The notes under the pieces are model-generated. The model saw only the letters and a program-made list of their open reading frames with translations, did not search any database and was not told where the DNA came from. Shown here piece after piece: positions 62,058 to 64,000 of a stretch of 64,000 bases of DNA. The stretch spans positions 1 to 64,000 of the forward strand of contig NZ_JASNJE010000010.1 of NCBI RefSeq assembly GCF_030164465.1, read 5' to 3'. Numbering within the stretch: position 1 is the first letter of the stretch; each line of letters starts with the position of its first letter. This DNA is from Sedimentitalea xiamensis. Its GTDB lineage: Bacteria > Pseudomonadota > Alphaproteobacteria > Rhodobacterales > Rhodobacteraceae. Made by a program: the position numbers and the translations under genes.

Positions 62058-62912
62058 TCAGGCGCGCGACAGGGCGCGCGCGATGGCGCGGGAAATGATG
62101 ATCCCGGCCACGTGTTTCTTGAATTCCACCGGGCCGCGGTTGTCGCCGGTCGGGTCGATATCGGCCAGCGCCGCGTCGGTGGCGGCCTTGATGGCGGCGG
62201 CGTCGCCGGTGCTGCCCACCAGCGCGTCGCCGGCGGCCTGCGACCAGACCGGCACATCGCTGAGATTGGTCATCGCGACCGAGGCGCTGCCGATGCGGTC
62301 CCCATCGCGCGAGATCAGCGCCGCACAGGCAGCCGTGGCGTAGTCGCCGATCTTGCGCTTCTGCTTTTCATAGGCGTATCCCGCGCCCGTCGCCGTGAAC
62401 CGGATGCGGGTCAGGAGTTCCTCGTCATCGCGCGCGGTCATATAGGCGGCTTCGTAGAAATCGCGCGCCGCGACCTCGCGGGTGCCGTCCGCGCCGACCA
62501 GTTCGAACCGTGCGTCCAGGCATTGCATCAGCCCCGGCATGTCGTTGCCCGGATCGCCGTTGGCGACGTTGCCGCCGACCGTGCCCATGTAGCGCACCTG
62601 CGGATCGGCGATCTGCAGCGCCGCCTCGCGCAGGATCGGGGCGGCGTCGGCCAGCCCTGCGTGGGCGATCAGATCGTGCTGGGTGGTCATCGCGCCGATG
62701 CTGATTTCAGCCCCGTCGATGGCGATCCCGCGCAGTTCCGCGATCCCCTGAAGGTCGATCAGATGCGGCACCTCGGCCATCCGCAGCTTCATCATCGGGA
62801 TCAGGCTGTGCCCGCCCGCCATCACGCGGGCGTCGTCCCCGTGTTCGTTCAGGACGGCCAGCGCCCCCCGGATGTCGTCCGGGCGGTAATATTCGAATCT
62901 CGATGGTATCAT
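62058..62912 (-). CDS. coxM: Aerobic carbon monoxide dehydrogenase medium (FAD) subunit
   Basis: A 284-aa flavoprotein subunit. The FAD-binding motifs [14 protein letters not shown] near residue 31 and [14 protein letters not shown] near 110 are the conserved AGGHS and T-x-GGN loops. GGGAGGG lies 6 bases before the ATG at 62912; a longer frame to 62975 is rejected. It comes first in the M-S-L order that marks form I clusters. It should hand electrons to the quinone pool. Confidence 0.92.
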   Translation of the reverse strand: MIPSRFEYYRPDDIRGALAVLNEHGDDARVMAGGHSLIPMMKLRMAEVPHLIDLQGIAELRGIAIDGAEISIGAMTTQHDLIAHAGLADAAPILREAALQIADPQVRYMGTVGGNVANGDPGNDMPGLMQCLDARFELVGADGTREVAARDFYEAAYMTARDDEELLTRIRFTATGAGYAYEKQKRKIGDYATAACAALISRDGDRIGSASVAMTNLSDVPVWSQAAGDALVGSTGDAAAIKAATDAALADIDPTGDNRGPVEFKKHVAGIIISRAIARALSRA

Positions 62913-62999
62913 GCGGCGACCCTCCCCTGCTGTCGTGGCCGCATCAGACACCGGCGGGCCATAGGCGCTGACCACGAAGGCATGGCGGGCCTGACCCGA

Positions 63000-63036
63000 T
63001 GCACGAAATGCGCATGGGCTGCACGAGTTGCGTATG
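63000..63036. promoter_or_regulatory. Two 17-bp direct repeats before coxM, candidate LytTR sites
   Basis: TGCACGAAATGCGCATG (63000-63016) and TGCACGAGTTGCGTATG (63020-63036) are direct repeats with 14 of 17 positions identical and a start-to-start spacing of 20 bases, about two helical turns. They lie 88 bases before coxM. LytTR-domain regulators bind phased direct repeats, and coxC just upstream encodes one. The rest of 62913-63056 would hold the promoter. Confidence 0.6.
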
Positions 63037-63056
63037 CAGGTGCAGAAACGGCGGCG

Positions 63057-64000
63057 TCAGACGCCGAGGCTCTTGCGGATATCCGCCAGGTGGGACCGGC
63101 TGACCGGCGCCTTGTCCAGCGACGTGACCCCGTCGAAATAGAGCACGCCGGTGTCCTTCTTGCGCTCGAAACTGCTGACGAAATCGGCGTTCACCACATA
63201 GCTGCGGTGACAGCGGTGAAAGCCCTGCCCTTCCAGCCGCCGGTCCGCTTCCGAGATCGACCAGGGCGAAAACATCCGTCCGCTCCGGCAGTAGAGATAG
63301 GTATACCGCCCCTCGGCCCGGATCGCGGCGATGTCGGTGGTGGCGGCGAAATGGATGCGCCCGTCCTTTTCATAGGGCACCCGGATCGCGGCGCTGTCCC
63401 CCGGCGCGCGGGACGGTGTTTCCGGTTCCGGCGGCGCGGATACCGGCACCGGGTCAGCCGCCGGCGCATCGGCCCGGAACGTGACTCCGGTCAGCAGGAA
63501 GGCCCCGGCAATGACGAAGGACGCCAGCGTCACGCCAAAGGCGAGCACCTCGTTGCTCATCCCCAGCGGGCTCGGCACATCCCCCGGCACCGGCGCGAAA
63601 CGGGTGCCGCCCATGGCGATGAAATGCACCGAAAACACCGCCAGCCCGAATCCCAGCGTGCCAAGGATGATGTTGCGCGCCCGCCGCTGCCCGTAGCAGA
63701 GCCGGAACGACACGATGCAGAGCGCCAGCGAACAGGCCAGCGCCAGCGCGACCCCCGCCGCCGAATAGACCGGGCGGCACATCTGCATCCCGGACATGCC
63801 GATGTAATGCATCGCCGGAACTCCCAGCCCGAGAATGCCGCCCGCCAGGGTGATCCGCAGCGGCGTGCGGTCCCCGAAATGCACGATCAGCAGGGCGCAG
63901 CCGGTCATCAGCACCGCCACCAGCGCCGAGATCAGCGTCGTCAGCGCGTCATAGTAAAAGAGGATCGGCAGGCGCAGCCCCAGCATGGCGACGAAATGCA
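63057..64000 (-). CDS. coxC: CoxC-like MHYT/LytTR membrane regulator (partial, runs off right edge)
   Basis: At least 314 residues are present; the frame continues past 64000 with HFVAMLGL, the end of a first MHYT motif. The membrane part has about seven helices with further MHYT motifs (AMHYIGMSGM and VHFIAMGG), whose residues may bind copper or sense a gas. After a proline-rich linker, a LytTR DNA-binding domain fills the last 110 residues (IAAIRAEGRYTYLYCRSGRMF, GFHRCHRSYVVN). Oligotropha CoxC and CoxH have this layout. It sits directly upstream of coxMSLDEF on the same strand, so it probably senses CO or a related signal and acts on the coxM promoter. Confidence 0.85.
   Translation of the reverse strand, partial: HFVAMLGLRLPILFYYDALTTLISALVAVLMTGCALLIVHFGDRTPLRITLAGGILGLGVPAMHYIGMSGMQMCRPVYSAAGVALALACSLALCIVSFRLCYGQRRARNIILGTLGFGLAVFSVHFIAMGGTRFAPVPGDVPSPLGMSNEVLAFGVTLASFVIAGAFLLTGVTFRADAPAADPVPVSAPPEPETPSRAPGDSAAIRVPYEKDGRIHFAATTDIAAIRAEGRYTYLYCRSGRMFSPWSISEADRRLEGQGFHRCHRSYVVNADFVSSFERKKDTGVLYFDGVTSLDKAPVSRSHLADIRKSLGV

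Noticed and set aside
59048-62098. 1016-aa plus-strand open frame
   Set aside because: It is the reverse of coxL, coxS and the coxD end; the cox genes are unmistakable.

Overview
The window is GC-rich, densely packed chromosomal DNA whose gene content points to a marine alphaproteobacterium of the Rhodobacteraceae (Roseobacter group). The evidence is a trimethylamine monooxygenase, a DmmDABC-type dimethylamine monooxygenase, the N-methylglutamate pathway, a form I aerobic CO dehydrogenase cluster, and TRAP, LIV and Dpp-type transporters. Most genes within operons overlap by ATGA or GTGA. I saw no tRNA or rRNA gene, CRISPR array, insertion sequence or phage gene.

Region 1 (1-17763) is methylated-amine catabolism. 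The end of glyA is followed by gmaS, mgsC, mgsB, mgsA and an APC permease on the minus strand. Divergent from these are dmmD-dmmA-dmmB-dmmC on the plus strand. Two regulators follow (XRE-cupin and a GlxA/GbdR-like AraC protein), then mgdDCBA on the minus strand. Together these convert dimethylamine to methylamine, then gamma-glutamylmethylamide, then N-methylglutamate, then glutamate, passing formaldehyde-level carbon to tetrahydrofolate. Region 2 (18006-27170) holds a complete LIV-type ABC importer with an unknown 197-aa protein, a GntR regulator, a second LIV-type binding protein with no signal peptide, and tmm (trimethylamine to TMAO). The TMAO demethylase gene tdm, which would link Tmm to Dmm, is not in the window.

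Region 3 (27247-33929) holds a ccdAB toxin-antitoxin pair and the histidine utilisation operon hutIHGU with a convergent hutC. The same 19-bp operator-like sequence lies before hutI and before hutC. Region 4 (34159-41894) looks like a stress or low-oxygen island: a site-2-type protease with CBS domains, an orphan response regulator, a Crp/Fnr regulator, a phosphoribosyltransferase, two universal stress proteins and a Lon-family protease.

Region 5 (42065-47180) has a DadA-like oxidase, a TRAP transporter and a BASS-like membrane protein. Region 6 (47230-56084, minus) is a peptide ABC importer with a cytoplasmic-type gamma-glutamyltransferase, a DUF1028 protein and a GntR regulator, probably for gamma-glutamyl compounds. 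Region 7 (56190-64000, minus) is coxC-coxM-coxS-coxL-coxD-coxE-coxF, in form I order, with two 20-bp-phased direct repeats before coxM that could bind the LytTR domain of CoxC. Overall the window suits an organism that feeds on nitrogen-rich osmolytes, amino acids and peptides and draws extra energy from one-carbon compounds and CO. All functions are inferred from sequence recognition; no database search was run.
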